Assembly: GCF_031457955.1 (NCBI RefSeq)
Contig: NZ_JAVDXN010000003.1
Coordinates: forward strand, 372,001 to 436,000
Source: Mixta sp031457955
GTDB taxonomy: Bacteria; Pseudomonadota; Gammaproteobacteria; Enterobacterales; Enterobacteriaceae
Direction: 5' to 3'
Length of the DNA: 64,000 nt
Both the position numbers and the translations under genes were made by a program. The notes under the pieces were generated by a model that saw only the letters and a list, made by a program, of their open reading frames with translations, was not told the DNA's origin and did not search any database. This document shows positions 43,667 through 53,488 of the stretch, in pieces (within the stretch, counting starts at the first letter, position 1; every line of letters starts with the position of its first letter).

Positions 43667-45139
43667 ATGTCGATTAGTTCAGTCATTAAATCTCTGCAAG
43701 ACATTATGCGTAAAGACGCCGGTGTGGACGGCGATGCACAGCGTCTCGGTCAGCTTTCATGGCTGCTGTTCCTGAAGATTTTTGATACCCAGGAAGAAGA
43801 GCTGGAATTGGAGCAGGATAACTATCAGTTGCCCATACCACAGCGTTATTTATGGCGCACCTGGGCGGCGAACAACGAGGGCATCACCGGGGATGCCTTG
43901 CTGGAATTTGTGAACGATGATCTATTCCCGACCCTGAAAAACCTTACTGCGCCGATCGATAAGAACCCGCGTGGCTTTGTGGTTAAACAGGCGTTCAGTG
44001 ATGCCTACAACTACATGAAAAACGGTACGCTGCTGCGCCAGGTGATCAACAAGCTCAATGAAATCGACTTCAGCAGCAGCCAGGAACGTCATCTTTTTGG
44101 CGATATCTACGAGCAGATCCTGCGCGACCTGCAAAATGCCGGAAATGCGGGTGAGTTCTATACCCCACGTGCTGTGACGCGTTTTATGGTCAACCGTATA
44201 GACCCGAAGCTGGGCGAGTCGATTATGGACCCGGCTTGCGGCACCGGCGGCTTCCTTGCCTGCGCGTTTGACCATGTGAAAGACAATTACGTCAAAACCA
44301 CCGAAGACCACAAAACGCTGCAACAGCAGATCCACGGCGTAGAGAAAAAGCAGCTTCCGCACCTGCTGTGTACCACCAATATGCTGCTGCACGGCATTGA
44401 AGTGCCGGTGCAAATCCGCCATGACAATACGCTTAACAAACCGCTCTCTTCCTGGGATGAGCAACTGGATGTGATCATCACCAATCCACCGTTTGGTGGC
44501 ACCGAAGAAGACGGCATCGAGAAAAACTTCCCGGCGGAAATGCAAACCCGTGAAACCGCCGATCTGTTCTTGCAATTGATTATCGAAGTGCTGGCAGACA
44601 AAGGCCGTGCGGCGGTGGTACTGCCGGACGGCACGCTGTTTGGTGAAGGCATCAAAACCAAAATCAAAAAGCTGCTCACCGAAGAGTGCAACTTGCACAC
44701 CATTGTGCGGTTACCGAACGGGGTGTTTAACCCCTACACCGGTATCAAAACCAATATCCTGTTCTTCACCAAAGGTCAGCCAACCAAAGAGGTGTGGTTC
44801 TACGAGCACCCGTACCCGGACGGCGTGAAGAACTACAGCAAAACCAAACCGATGAAGTTTGAAGAATTTCAGGCAGAAATCGACTGGTGGGGCAACGAAG
44901 CTGACGGTTTTGCCAGCCGCGAAGAAAACAATCAGGCGTGGAAAGTCAGCATCGACGACATCATCGTCCGCAACTTCAACCTTGATATTAAGAATCCGTA
45001 TCAGGGGGAAACCATAAGCCACGATCCGGATGAGCTGCTGGCGCAGTATCAGACGCAGCAGGCGGAAATCAGCGAACTGCGCAACAAGCTGCGCGATATC
45101 CTCGGTGCCGCACTGGCAGGCAACAAGGAGGCGAACTGA
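43667..45139 (+). CDS. hsdM: Type I restriction-modification M subunit HsdM
   Basis: A 490-residue N6-adenine methyltransferase. The SAM motif is DPACGTGGF and the catalytic motif is ITNPPFGG. GNAGEFYTPRAVTRFM precedes motif I as in other HsdM. Its stop overlaps the hsdS ATG in TGATG. Confidence 0.97.
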   Translation: MSISSVIKSLQDIMRKDAGVDGDAQRLGQLSWLLFLKIFDTQEEELELEQDNYQLPIPQRYLWRTWAANNEGITGDALLEFVNDDLFPTLKNLTAPIDKNPRGFVVKQAFSDAYNYMKNGTLLRQVINKLNEIDFSSSQERHLFGDIYEQILRDLQNAGNAGEFYTPRAVTRFMVNRIDPKLGESIMDPACGTGGFLACAFDHVKDNYVKTTEDHKTLQQQIHGVEKKQLPHLLCTTNMLLHGIEVPVQIRHDNTLNKPLSSWDEQLDVIITNPPFGGTEEDGIEKNFPAEMQTRETADLFLQLIIEVLADKGRAAVVLPDGTLFGEGIKTKIKKLLTEECNLHTIVRLPNGVFNPYTGIKTNILFFTKGQPTKEVWFYEHPYPDGVKNYSKTKPMKFEEFQAEIDWWGNEADGFASREENNQAWKVSIDDIIVRNFNLDIKNPYQGETISHDPDELLAQYQTQQAEISELRNKLRDILGAALAGNKEAN

Positions 45140-46887
45140 TGACCGTTGAAAAGCTGATCACCGACCATATCGATATCTGGGCTTCCGCGCTGCAAACTCG
45201 CTCCACGGCCGGCCGCGGAAGCAACGGTAAAATCGACCTTTACGGCATTAAGAAACTGCGCGAGCTGATTCTGGAACTAGCGGTACGCGGCAAACTCGTG
45301 CCGCAGGACCCGAATGATGAGCCAGCGTCAGAGCTGTTAAAGCGTATTGCTGCAGAGAAAGCGGAACTGGTAAAGCAGGGAAAAATTAAAAAGCAGAAGC
45401 CGCTGCCGGAAATTAGTGAGGATGAGAAGCCGTTTGAATTGCCGGGCGGGTGGGAATGGGTGCGGTTAGGTTTTATTACTAACTATGGCGAGTGTGATAA
45501 AGCAGAACCAACTGATGCGAATGCAGATACTTGGATTGTTGAGCTTGAAGATATTGAAAAGAGTACATCCAAGCTCTTAAATCGAGTTAAGTTCTCTGAG
45601 CGTCCATTTAAAAGTTCAAAGAATAAATTTTATAAAAATGATGTCCTCTACGGGAAGTTACGACCGTATCTGGATAAAGTTTTGGTTGCTGATGATAGTG
45701 GTGTATGTACAACCGAAATCATCCCTATAAAAGTCTACGGTAATATTCTTCCTGATTACCTTCGCCTTTTACTTAAATCTCCAAGATTTATTGCTTACGC
45801 AAATAAATCAGCGCATGGAATGAACTTACCAAGATTAGGAACCGATAAAGCCATCCATGCAATGGTCGAATTAACATCAATTGCAGAACAAGCAAGGATT
45901 GTGAATAAAGTTGACGAACTAATGTCCCTCTGCGACCAACTGGAACAACAATATCTGACCAATCTGGAAGCACATCAGCAACTGGTTGAAACGCTTTTGG
46001 CGACGCTGACCGACAGCAAAAATGCCAAAGAACTCGCCGGAAACTGGGCGCGAATCAGCCAGCATTTCGACACGCTGTTTATCACTGAGGCGAGTATCGA
46101 GGCGCTTAAGCAAACCATTCTGCAACTGGCTGTGATGGGTAAACTGGTGCCGCAAGATCCTAACGATGAACCCGCTTCTGAGTTGCTTAAACGTATTGAG
46201 CAGGAAAAAGCGCAACTGGTGAAAGAAGGTAAAATTAAAAAGCAAAAACCGTTGCCGCCAGTGAGTCATGAAGAACAGTATTTTGATAAACCCGACTGGT
46301 GGGTAAATGTATGCAGTGAGGATGTTGCCGATTTTATAGATCCTCAACCAAGCCATCGTACCCCTGCTGAATATGAGGGGGGAGTACCATATATTGGTTA
46401 TACAGACATTGATCATGAGAACGGTATAGATTTTTCTGACTCAAGGAAAGTATCTCCAGAAGTTTTATTAGAACATAACGAGAGATATACTTTGGAAGAA
46501 GGTGATTTTGTGTTTGGTAAAATAGGAACACTTGGTAAGCCTTTTTTTCTTAAACCACCATTTAATTATTGTTTGTCAGCTAACTTGATTCTTATTCAAC
46601 CTAAAAAATCATTTATTTATCCTGAGTTTCTTGCTTTGTATATGGATAGTCCGATATTTATAAATATATTATCAGAGGGGAAAACTAATAGTACGCATGC
46701 TGTCTTTGGTATAAAAAAGGCAAGGCAATTAAACATTCCACTGCCATCTCTCAAAGAACAGAGAAGTATTATTGATAAAGTTTTTAATCTCTTCATGATC
46801 TGCGATCGCCTCAAATCCCGCCTGCAATCCGCCCAACAAACCCAACTCCACCTGGCGGATGCACTTACCGATGCAGCATTAAACTAA
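45139..46887 (+). CDS. hsdS: Type I specificity subunit HsdS
   Basis: 582 residues with two target-recognition domains (about 100-215 and 395-530), each next to a conserved helix repeat. The repeats are LVPQDPNDEPASELLKRI, seen near residues 54 and 337, followed by GKIKKQKPLP. The recognition domains are visibly AT-rich compared with the conserved parts, showing separate exchange of specificity. Recognition sequence cannot be read from this. Confidence 0.96.
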   Translation: MTVEKLITDHIDIWASALQTRSTAGRGSNGKIDLYGIKKLRELILELAVRGKLVPQDPNDEPASELLKRIAAEKAELVKQGKIKKQKPLPEISEDEKPFELPGGWEWVRLGFITNYGECDKAEPTDANADTWIVELEDIEKSTSKLLNRVKFSERPFKSSKNKFYKNDVLYGKLRPYLDKVLVADDSGVCTTEIIPIKVYGNILPDYLRLLLKSPRFIAYANKSAHGMNLPRLGTDKAIHAMVELTSIAEQARIVNKVDELMSLCDQLEQQYLTNLEAHQQLVETLLATLTDSKNAKELAGNWARISQHFDTLFITEASIEALKQTILQLAVMGKLVPQDPNDEPASELLKRIEQEKAQLVKEGKIKKQKPLPPVSHEEQYFDKPDWWVNVCSEDVADFIDPQPSHRTPAEYEGGVPYIGYTDIDHENGIDFSDSRKVSPEVLLEHNERYTLEEGDFVFGKIGTLGKPFFLKPPFNYCLSANLILIQPKKSFIYPEFLALYMDSPIFINILSEGKTNSTHAVFGIKKARQLNIPLPSLKEQRSIIDKVFNLFMICDRLKSRLQSAQQTQLHLADALTDAALN

Positions 46888-46897
46888 GGAACAGACG

Positions 46898-48001
46898 ATG
46901 CCGGTTCATCATGCTATCTGGCGGGTAGGAGAGAATCCTCAGTCGCTAACCATCAGCAAACTCGCCAGTGAGCAACTGCTGGAGAAGATGATTTTAAACG
47001 ACCCGACTATCCTATCCGATCAGTGGATGATCATCGGCCATCAGGAGAATACGCTCGATAAAGGGCGTATCGACCTACTGGCAATTGCGCCGGATGCGTC
47101 GCTGATCCTGATTGAACTGAAACGCGACCGCACGCCACGTGAAGTGGTTGCTCAGGCGCTGGATTACGCCTCCTGGGTGGATGATTTAAGTGCCGAGCGT
47201 CTGTCGCAGATTTACGATAGATTCTCCGGTGGTGGAAATTTAGGGCAGGCATTTAAGCAACTCTTTAATGCCGAACTGGAAGAAGAGTCGCTCAATCAGT
47301 CGCACCAAATCATCATTGTGGCAGCAGAACTTGATCCTTCCACCGAACGTATCGTTGACTACTTGAGTAAGAATGGTATCTCAATTAACGTGCTGTTCTT
47401 TAAAGTGTTTCAGCACGGTGACGAGCAGTTCCTGAGCCGTGCCTGGCTTATCGATCCGAGTGAAACGCAAACCAATGCCGTACAAGCAGTTACAAGCGTA
47501 AATGGCAGCACTAAAGAACCCTGGAACGGTGAATTTTACGTCTCGTTTGGTGACCCACACAGCCGCGTTTGGGAAGAAGCCCGCAGCTACGGATTTATCA
47601 GCGCAGGCGGTGGCAGTTGGTACAGCCAAACGTTAAAGCAGCTACAGCCAGGTGATCGTGTCTGGGTCAACATTCCTAAAACAGGATATGTAGGCGTGGG
47701 TCTGGTACAAAGTGCCGTTGAACCAGCCAGCAGCTTTATGGTTAACACTGACGATGGCGAAAAACTCGCAATGGACGTACTCAAATTCGGTGCCTGGTAT
47801 CGAGACAACGCGGATGATTCCGATAAATCAGAATATTTTGTCTCAGTTAAATGGCTGGAAACCCGCAGCGAACAAGAGGCAGTGAGTGAGGTCGGCTTCT
47901 TCGGTAATCAAAACACGGTGTGCAGGCCAACAGCACCGAGGTGGCGTCATACCATCGAGAAATTGAAGCGATATTTCGGAAACTGGAATGCCGAATTGTA
48001 A
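46898..48001 (+). CDS. NucS/DUF91-like nuclease with PUA-like C-terminal domain
   Basis: 367 residues. The N-terminal 110 residues have a PD-(D/E)xK pattern: GRIDLLAIAPD, then LILIELKRDRTPREV. Residues about 215-290 (VWEEARSYGFISAGGGSWYS, LKQLQPGDRVWVNIP, GYVGVGLV) look like a PUA/EVE-type fold, a class known to bind modified bases. It starts 10 bp after hsdS and may be part of the same operon. A role in cutting modified DNA is a hypothesis. Confidence 0.75.
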   Translation: MPVHHAIWRVGENPQSLTISKLASEQLLEKMILNDPTILSDQWMIIGHQENTLDKGRIDLLAIAPDASLILIELKRDRTPREVVAQALDYASWVDDLSAERLSQIYDRFSGGGNLGQAFKQLFNAELEEESLNQSHQIIIVAAELDPSTERIVDYLSKNGISINVLFFKVFQHGDEQFLSRAWLIDPSETQTNAVQAVTSVNGSTKEPWNGEFYVSFGDPHSRVWEEARSYGFISAGGGSWYSQTLKQLQPGDRVWVNIPKTGYVGVGLVQSAVEPASSFMVNTDDGEKLAMDVLKFGAWYRDNADDSDKSEYFVSVKWLETRSEQEAVSEVGFFGNQNTVCRPTAPRWRHTIEKLKRYFGNWNAEL

Positions 48002-48311
48002 TTTTCAAAGGCGTTTCGCTTTCCAAATATACAAGAAATGATTATTTCTGAAGGCATCTAAAAGTGGATGGCACGATTATGCGGGATACTTACAAGTCTA
48101 TAGGCTTTTGTTTCAGGCTTAGCCGAACAAACCTTTACATCATCAGAGCCATGATGAGTACCCTTTCAAGGGTTCTGTGCGGGGACAAACATTATCGAAC
48201 CGGGATATACCCGCAGTTGTACCCACATCAGTAAGTTGACGTAGATTAAACCAGGTTGATTAGACTGAGGGAAAATCGCGAAAATCCTTGCAGGCACTGG
48301 ATTTCAGATAC
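48002..48311. other. Decayed island end before tRNA-Leu
   Basis: No intact gene is seen. A stop-free stretch at about 48010-48235 includes TIMRDTYKS, similar to the remnant at 39954-40105. The boundary beside a leuX-type tRNA is typical of integration sites, but no integrase or clear direct repeat was found. Confidence 0.45.
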
Positions 48312-48334
48312 AAAAAAAGCCGCCCCTGGGCGAC
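48312..48334 (-). terminator. Terminator of the tRNA-Leu gene
   Basis: On the minus strand GTCGCCC-AGG-GGCGGC is followed by TTTTTTTG. It lies 15 bp past the tRNA 3' end. Confidence 0.85.
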
Positions 48335-48348
48335 TTGATTGCATCTTT

Positions 48349-48433
48349 TGGTGCCGAAGGCCGGACTCGAACCGGCACGTATTTCTACGGTTGATTTTGA
48401 ATCAACTGCGTCTACCGATTTCGCCACTCCGGC
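48349..48433 (-). tRNA. leuX: tRNA-Leu, anticodon CAA
   Basis: An 85-nt class II tRNA with encoded CCA. The acceptor stem is GCCGGAG with CTTCGGC, and the T arm contains GGTTCGAGTCC. The anticodon loop is TTCAAAA with stem GTTGA/TCAAC, giving CAA for UUG codons. It matches E. coli leuX nearly throughout. A hypervariable integration hotspot is known at this tRNA in enterobacteria. Confidence 0.97.
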
Positions 48434-48671
48434 ACGGAAGGGATGCGGAAAACGTTGTGGATTATACCCTTACCTGTCACCTGCGCAACCTCAATTGTCT
48501 GTGCTGTGCGCTAAGTGACGAAAATTTCACCTTAACCTACAGACAATTCTCATTCACCGCCGTTAATGCCGCGATTGGCGCGCCTTCCGGAACTCTGGCC
48601 GCCCGGCACAGTCCCACCTAACTGATAGCGGGCGCGCCGTGGTTGACGCGCCAAATGAATAGAGGTTGGCA

Positions 48672-49193
48672 ATGAAAACAACATTACGGCGCCTGGCGCT
48701 GACGGCGGGCGTGCTCTCTTTTATGGCAACGGGAACCGCGCTGGCGGCCAGCTGGCAGGATCAGCTGAATAATGCGGCAACGCAGCTGAGTCAGCAGAAC
48801 AACAGCAATACGCAAAGCACGACGCAGGGCAACACCGGTCAAAACGGGCTGTCGCTCTCTTCCCTCGCCGGGCTGCTGAACGGCGGCGACAAAGCGGTCA
48901 GCAGCACCAGCATGACCAATGCCGCCGGGGTGATGGAGTACTGCGTGAAGCATAACGTGATCCAGAATAACGCTAACAGCATCAAGGATCAGGTGCTGAG
49001 CAAACTGGGTCTGCAAAACACTACGCAACAGGCGCAGCAAACCGATTATCAGCAAGGGCTGATGGGGCTGCTGAATACCGGCAGCGGTCAGCAGCTTAAC
49101 CTGAAAAGCCTGAGCAATACGCCGATGGGCGAGAAGCTGAAAACCAAAGCCTGCGACGTGGTGCTGAAACAGGGCAAAAACTTTATCTCCTGA
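48672..49193 (+). CDS. DUF2501 (YjjA-like) secreted protein
   Basis: 173 residues from the ATG at 48672, with AGAGG upstream. It has a signal peptide ending ATGTALAAS. A Gln/Asn/Thr-rich segment (residues about 28-62) precedes the conserved domain with two Cys residues: MEYCVKHNVI and KTKACDVVL. Periplasmic or extracellular; function unknown. Confidence 0.85.
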   Translation: MKTTLRRLALTAGVLSFMATGTALAASWQDQLNNAATQLSQQNNSNTQSTTQGNTGQNGLSLSSLAGLLNGGDKAVSSTSMTNAAGVMEYCVKHNVIQNNANSIKDQVLSKLGLQNTTQQAQQTDYQQGLMGLLNTGSGQQLNLKSLSNTPMGEKLKTKACDVVLKQGKNFIS

Positions 49194-49202
49194 TCTTCGC
49201 TT

Positions 49203-49226
49203 CACGCCCTGCCAGGCCAGGGCGTG
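49203..49226. terminator. Candidate terminator between DUF2501 gene and fimbrial adhesin
   Basis: CACGCCCTG pairs with CAGGGCGTG around a short loop. It lies between two convergent genes. The downstream T content is poor, so strength is uncertain. Confidence 0.5.
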
Positions 49227-49253
49227 CAAGCTCTCTGTTGCTCTTCTCGCTCC

Positions 49254-50198
49254 TTAGTTCTGCGTAATAGTAAAGGTGATCGCCGCACGCGCCGCGCCGG
49301 GCGTTATCGTGTCGCTAATCGGCGTGTAGGCCGCCAGCAGCGGAATCGCGATCTCACGCTCACCCGCCTGGTGATAGGTGCGCGGCGTATCGAAAGTGAG
49401 CGGGCTGCCGTCGCGATATAAAACTTTTATCGCCACGCCGGTGGCCGCGCCGGGGATGTTATCAATGGGCACAATGCCCGCATCCGGCGACGGCATACTG
49501 CTGGCTGAGGAAAAAGAGACGTTCACCGGCAGATCGCCCTGACAGAGCAGCTCAATCTTAAACGCCGTTGGCGCGATGGTGCTGCCGTAGCCGAGAATAG
49601 CATCACGGTGGATGGTGCCCAGCTCTACCGTCTGGTGGGGCGTTTTGGCATAGCAGCTTTTGATGCGCACCTCGCCGGAAATCAGCTGTAGGCTAAGCAC
49701 GTCAGTAAGGTTGCCGTCGCTGTCCGGCAGGGAAAAACGTGCTATCTCGCCGCCGGGAAAGCTACCCGGCGTGATATCGCCGGTGCGGTAAAACAGCAGC
49801 TGAATATCAGAACCGAGTATCGGGTTATCGCCTGTTGATGTCAGCGTGGTGCTCTGCGGGACATAACGATCTGAAAAGCGATAATCGGTGATCTTCACGC
49901 CCACGCCCGGCACGCCTGAGTCATATACGCCCGGTATCAGCGCGTTCGGCTGGCTCCAGCTGCCGCTCATGGTGGAGCGATACGGCACGCTGCCGCTACA
50001 GCTCTGCGCCATCCATCCCGCCACGTTGATAATTTTACTGTCGAGCAGGCTGCCAGGCGGCAGGTTAGGATCGATAATCAAATCAGACAGCATGACCCGC
50101 TGCGTTTTAGGGGCACCGATATCGCAGCCTGCGGCCCAGCCGCTGGTTGCCGTTGCCGCGCCCGCGATAAGCAGCAGCGCGCTTGTTAGCTTTTTCAT
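49254..50198 (-). CDS. Fimbrial tip adhesin-like subunit
   Basis: 314 residues with a signal peptide (ATSGWAAG). Cys pairs are spread over two domains; the C-terminal 130 residues (RIKSCYAKTPHQTVELG to ITFTITQN) resemble a pilin domain with the usual end strand. It is last in the operon, after the usher, which is the typical place of an adhesin. The receptor is unknown. Confidence 0.82.
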   Translation of the reverse strand: MKKLTSALLLIAGAATATSGWAAGCDIGAPKTQRVMLSDLIIDPNLPPGSLLDSKIINVAGWMAQSCSGSVPYRSTMSGSWSQPNALIPGVYDSGVPGVGVKITDYRFSDRYVPQSTTLTSTGDNPILGSDIQLLFYRTGDITPGSFPGGEIARFSLPDSDGNLTDVLSLQLISGEVRIKSCYAKTPHQTVELGTIHRDAILGYGSTIAPTAFKIELLCQGDLPVNVSFSSASSMPSPDAGIVPIDNIPGAATGVAIKVLYRDGSPLTFDTPRTYHQAGEREIAIPLLAAYTPISDTITPGAARAAITFTITQN

Positions 50199-50220
50199 GG
50201 CATATCCTCTTCGCGCCGGT

Positions 50221-52722
50221 CTACTGGCAGATGGTCTTTAACTGCATCACGGTATCGCTCCTGGACTCCGGCAGTGTGAAATCGGCGCGGCAACGGCTCT
50301 CGGCACGGCGGCCCCAGCTCGCCTGTAGCGATACGCGATCCGCCAGGCCGCTGAGCCAGACTTCGCCGTTATCGCCCACGATGCTGCTGTAATCCCCTTG
50401 CTCATTAGTAAGCGTTACCGTTGCACCAAAGGGAACCGGCAGGCCGTTACGTCGCAGCAGCGTGACTAAAGCACGCTGGCCGACTCTGCCGCTGAAATCA
50501 GCGCGCACCACCGCGCCGCGCGTTGGCACCACCTGCTGAGCATTCTGCTGTAGCTCAACCGTATCCGGTAGCGACAGCGGATCGAGTGCGATCTCGCTGA
50601 TGCGATAAGCGCGCAGATAGGGCACCAGCGTATAGCCGCGAAAGTCCGTGCTGACGCCGACATGGTTAATAACGGACGCGTTGCTGATATCCGGCGCTTT
50701 GACCAGCGCTACGGTCTCGCCCAGCGGCTGGCCGAGCGTAAGGCCATCGCGATGCGCTACCAGCGCGCCGCTCAGGCCGTAGCTCAGGCGGCGGTTATGG
50801 CGATCCCAGGCGTAACCCGCATCCGCTTCGCCATAACCGCCCCGAAAATCGACTTCGGCGCTGCCGCCGCTGCCTTCGTTGTGGTTGGTATAGCCCTGAC
50901 GCAGGCTCCAGCTCAGGTTGTTATCCGTCAGCGTGGTGCCGCTCAAACCCACTGAATGGCTGCTGCTGCCGTGGCGGGCGCTGTTCAGCTGATAGTTGGC
51001 CCAGGTACGGTTCAGGCCACGGCTGAGCGGAATGCTTAGCGATAACGCCAACACCTGATCCTCCTGTGCGCTTCTACTACGCCAGGCGGGTTTTATGATG
51101 TTGCGGTTATAGCTGTAGTTCAGGCTTAAGCTGATGCCATGCCAGCTGTTGTTGTAACCCAGGCTCAGCGAGCGCGTCTGATGACGATCGTCCCAATAAT
51201 CTTCATGGAGCGCGCCAAGCGTTAACGCCCCTGCCCCCGCCCACAGTCTCTGCGTTAGCGTGAGCTCGGCCCGCTGCCGCCGTTGATCCCACTGCCACGG
51301 GCGATCGCGCGCGTAGCTCTCCAGCACATCGTTCAGGCTGTAGAAGCCGTCGGTGGCATAGCGATAGCCCGCCAGCGCCACGCTGGTGCCGGTGTCGATA
51401 AAGTTTTTACCGTAGCGCAGCCGCCAGGCATGGCCCCGTGCGCTCTCCTGATGGGCAGGCTGGCTGTGCGCCAGCGTGGCGTCCAGCGAAAGCGCCCCGA
51501 GCCAGCCGAAGTTTTTACCGACGCCCGCCACCAGCGAACGATAGTTCTCCGCCTGCTGCGTGCCGCCATATAGCGTAAATGCCTGCGGCAGGCCGATAAT
51601 GCCGGTCGCCTGGAAAAAGAGATCGCCGTCGTGGTGGTTGCCATAGCCACGGTATTCGCCGCCGGTCAGGCTGTATTTGAAATGGCCTTCGCGCTGTAGG
51701 ACCGGCACCGAGGCAAAAGGCACCACCAGTTGCTGTTGGCTGCCGTCCGCTTCATTAATGGTGACGGTAAGATCGCCGCTGCCGCCGGTGGGATAGATAT
51801 CGCTAATCGCGAACGCGCCGGGCGCCACGTAGGTCTGATAGATAATCTGACCGTTCTGATAAATGCTAACCTGCGCGTGGCTGCGCGCGATGCCGCGTAC
51901 CACCGGCGCATAGCCGCGCAGGCTGTCCGGCAACATCCCCTCATCAGAGGCCAGCTGCACGCCCCGAAAGTTAACGCTGTCATACATATCGCTGGGTGAA
52001 CTGCTCTCGCCCAGCGTCAGCTGCGCTTGTAGCGGTACAATCTCGCGCTGCGCGTAAGTATAAAGGCTGTTCCAGTCGCTCTGACGGTAGCGGCTGCGCG
52101 ACCAGGTGCTGTAGTTGCGCACGCGCCATGGCCCAACGTTGATGCCGGGACGCAGGCTTAAAAACTGGTTGTCATCGTTACGGCGGTGCGTTTCCAGCGC
52201 CTCGCTGTGCGCGCCGCTAAAGCGATAGTTAAGCAGCAACGCGTTGATGCCGCTATCCCACCGTTCCGGCGGCACCCTCTCACGCGCCTGATAAATTAAC
52301 GCCGCCTGTGGAATGCTTAACAGCAGCCGTTGGGTGTTCACATCCAGCTGCACGGCGGCATCATTAATCCGCGTAACGTCGGCGCAGCCGTTGCTCTGTT
52401 GCAGCGCCGGATAGCGTGCGACATTGATACCGTAGCGCGCCAGATCGTCCAGGCTCAGGCAGGGGATCAGCGTCTGCGCGTCTGACAATATAAAGTTAAC
52501 GTCACGCGTCTCCTGCGGTTGATGATTGACCATCACCTCCACCCGATAACGGCCAGGCAACAGAGGACTATTTTCAAAAGCAGAGAGATCCACCGCTTCA
52601 TTATCCTCTCCCTGGCGTTCCAGCAGCGCGGGATTAAAAGTAACGGCATAACCGCTGTTAGCCTGAATAATTGCCGTCACCATGCACGGCAATAATAAGT
52701 GGCGTAATTTTCCCTCCGCCAT
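50221..52722 (-). CDS. Outer-membrane fimbrial usher
   Basis: An 833-residue FimD/PapC usher. It has the N-terminal chaperone-binding region (FNPALLERQGEDNEAVDLS), a large beta-barrel with YSWN-like repeats, the plug, and a C-terminal domain with two Cys residues (RAESRCRADFTLPES, QLKTICQ). It exports and polymerises the subunits. It lies 22 bp before the adhesin gene. Confidence 0.95.
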   Translation of the reverse strand: MAEGKLRHLLLPCMVTAIIQANSGYAVTFNPALLERQGEDNEAVDLSAFENSPLLPGRYRVEVMVNHQPQETRDVNFILSDAQTLIPCLSLDDLARYGINVARYPALQQSNGCADVTRINDAAVQLDVNTQRLLLSIPQAALIYQARERVPPERWDSGINALLLNYRFSGAHSEALETHRRNDDNQFLSLRPGINVGPWRVRNYSTWSRSRYRQSDWNSLYTYAQREIVPLQAQLTLGESSSPSDMYDSVNFRGVQLASDEGMLPDSLRGYAPVVRGIARSHAQVSIYQNGQIIYQTYVAPGAFAISDIYPTGGSGDLTVTINEADGSQQQLVVPFASVPVLQREGHFKYSLTGGEYRGYGNHHDGDLFFQATGIIGLPQAFTLYGGTQQAENYRSLVAGVGKNFGWLGALSLDATLAHSQPAHQESARGHAWRLRYGKNFIDTGTSVALAGYRYATDGFYSLNDVLESYARDRPWQWDQRRQRAELTLTQRLWAGAGALTLGALHEDYWDDRHQTRSLSLGYNNSWHGISLSLNYSYNRNIIKPAWRSRSAQEDQVLALSLSIPLSRGLNRTWANYQLNSARHGSSSHSVGLSGTTLTDNNLSWSLRQGYTNHNEGSGGSAEVDFRGGYGEADAGYAWDRHNRRLSYGLSGALVAHRDGLTLGQPLGETVALVKAPDISNASVINHVGVSTDFRGYTLVPYLRAYRISEIALDPLSLPDTVELQQNAQQVVPTRGAVVRADFSGRVGQRALVTLLRRNGLPVPFGATVTLTNEQGDYSSIVGDNGEVWLSGLADRVSLQASWGRRAESRCRADFTLPESRSDTVMQLKTICQ

Positions 52723-52749
52723 ATATTTTCCTTAATGGTAAAGTTGTAT

Positions 52750-53433
52750 TTATTGTTCGTGTGTTGAGAAGCTCGCTTCAAAGGGTGGCGTTGCCGCGCC
52801 ATAATCATTGATCAGGCGCCAGCTCACTTTTCCGGTGCGGGTGGGCTGGGCCAGGGAATATTCCTTAACGGCAAAAGGCGCGACCCACCCTGGATCGGTC
52901 AGCGTTTTGCCGTTGACCGCAATAGAGTGAAAATTCATATGATAGGGCGTGGGGTTAGTGACCTGCAGTTTGCCCTGCTGCCAGCGCCAGCTGAGTTTAG
53001 CCATCGCGGCGCGGGGCAGGATCTTCTCCAGCCCGGCGGGACGCCAGATAAGTTTGATCTGCGTTTTTATCGCTATCTGCAACACGTTTTCAGCTTCTGC
53101 CGCGTGGGGAATCGATTTTATATTGGCCCAAAACAGACTTTCCCGATCCTGCGGTAAAGGCGTGCCGGTATACATCAGGCGTAAAATGTTCTTTTGCTGG
53201 CTGTCGAGACGAAAAAGCGGCGGCGAGAAAACAAAAGGCGCTTTATTTTTATCAGGGCTTTCCACCCAGGACTGAATTAACCAGACGTTATTATCTGGAT
53301 TGGTGACGCTAATTGAGGTCTCTTTTTTGTCGCCATGGAAAATAATGCGCGTGCCGCCTACCATAACGCCCGCAGTCGCCATGCTATTAACCAGCGTCAG
53401 CATAAATAACAGGCTAAAAACCCTTTTATACAT
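52750..53433 (-). CDS. Periplasmic fimbrial chaperone
   Basis: A 227-residue FimC/PapD-type chaperone with signal peptide (SMATAGV). The subunit-binding motifs TRIIFHGDKKETSISVTNPD and NILRLMYTGTPLPQDRESLFW are present. It delivers subunits to the usher. Confidence 0.95.
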   Translation of the reverse strand: MYKRVFSLLFMLTLVNSMATAGVMVGGTRIIFHGDKKETSISVTNPDNNVWLIQSWVESPDKNKAPFVFSPPLFRLDSQQKNILRLMYTGTPLPQDRESLFWANIKSIPHAAEAENVLQIAIKTQIKLIWRPAGLEKILPRAAMAKLSWRWQQGKLQVTNPTPYHMNFHSIAVNGKTLTDPGWVAPFAVKEYSLAQPTRTGKVSWRLINDYGAATPPFEASFSTHEQ

Positions 53434-53488
53434 TCCGGCAATCCCTGACAGAAGTAATGGGCCACAGGCTGGCCCATTACAGAATGGT

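Noticed and set aside
48160..48348. Integrase-generated direct repeat at tRNA-Leu
   Set aside because: No copy of the tRNA 3' end was found elsewhere in the window and no integrase gene is present, so the attachment site is not claimed.
48256..48621. A 121-codon frame across the tRNA
   Set aside because: It runs through tRNA-Leu and its terminator.
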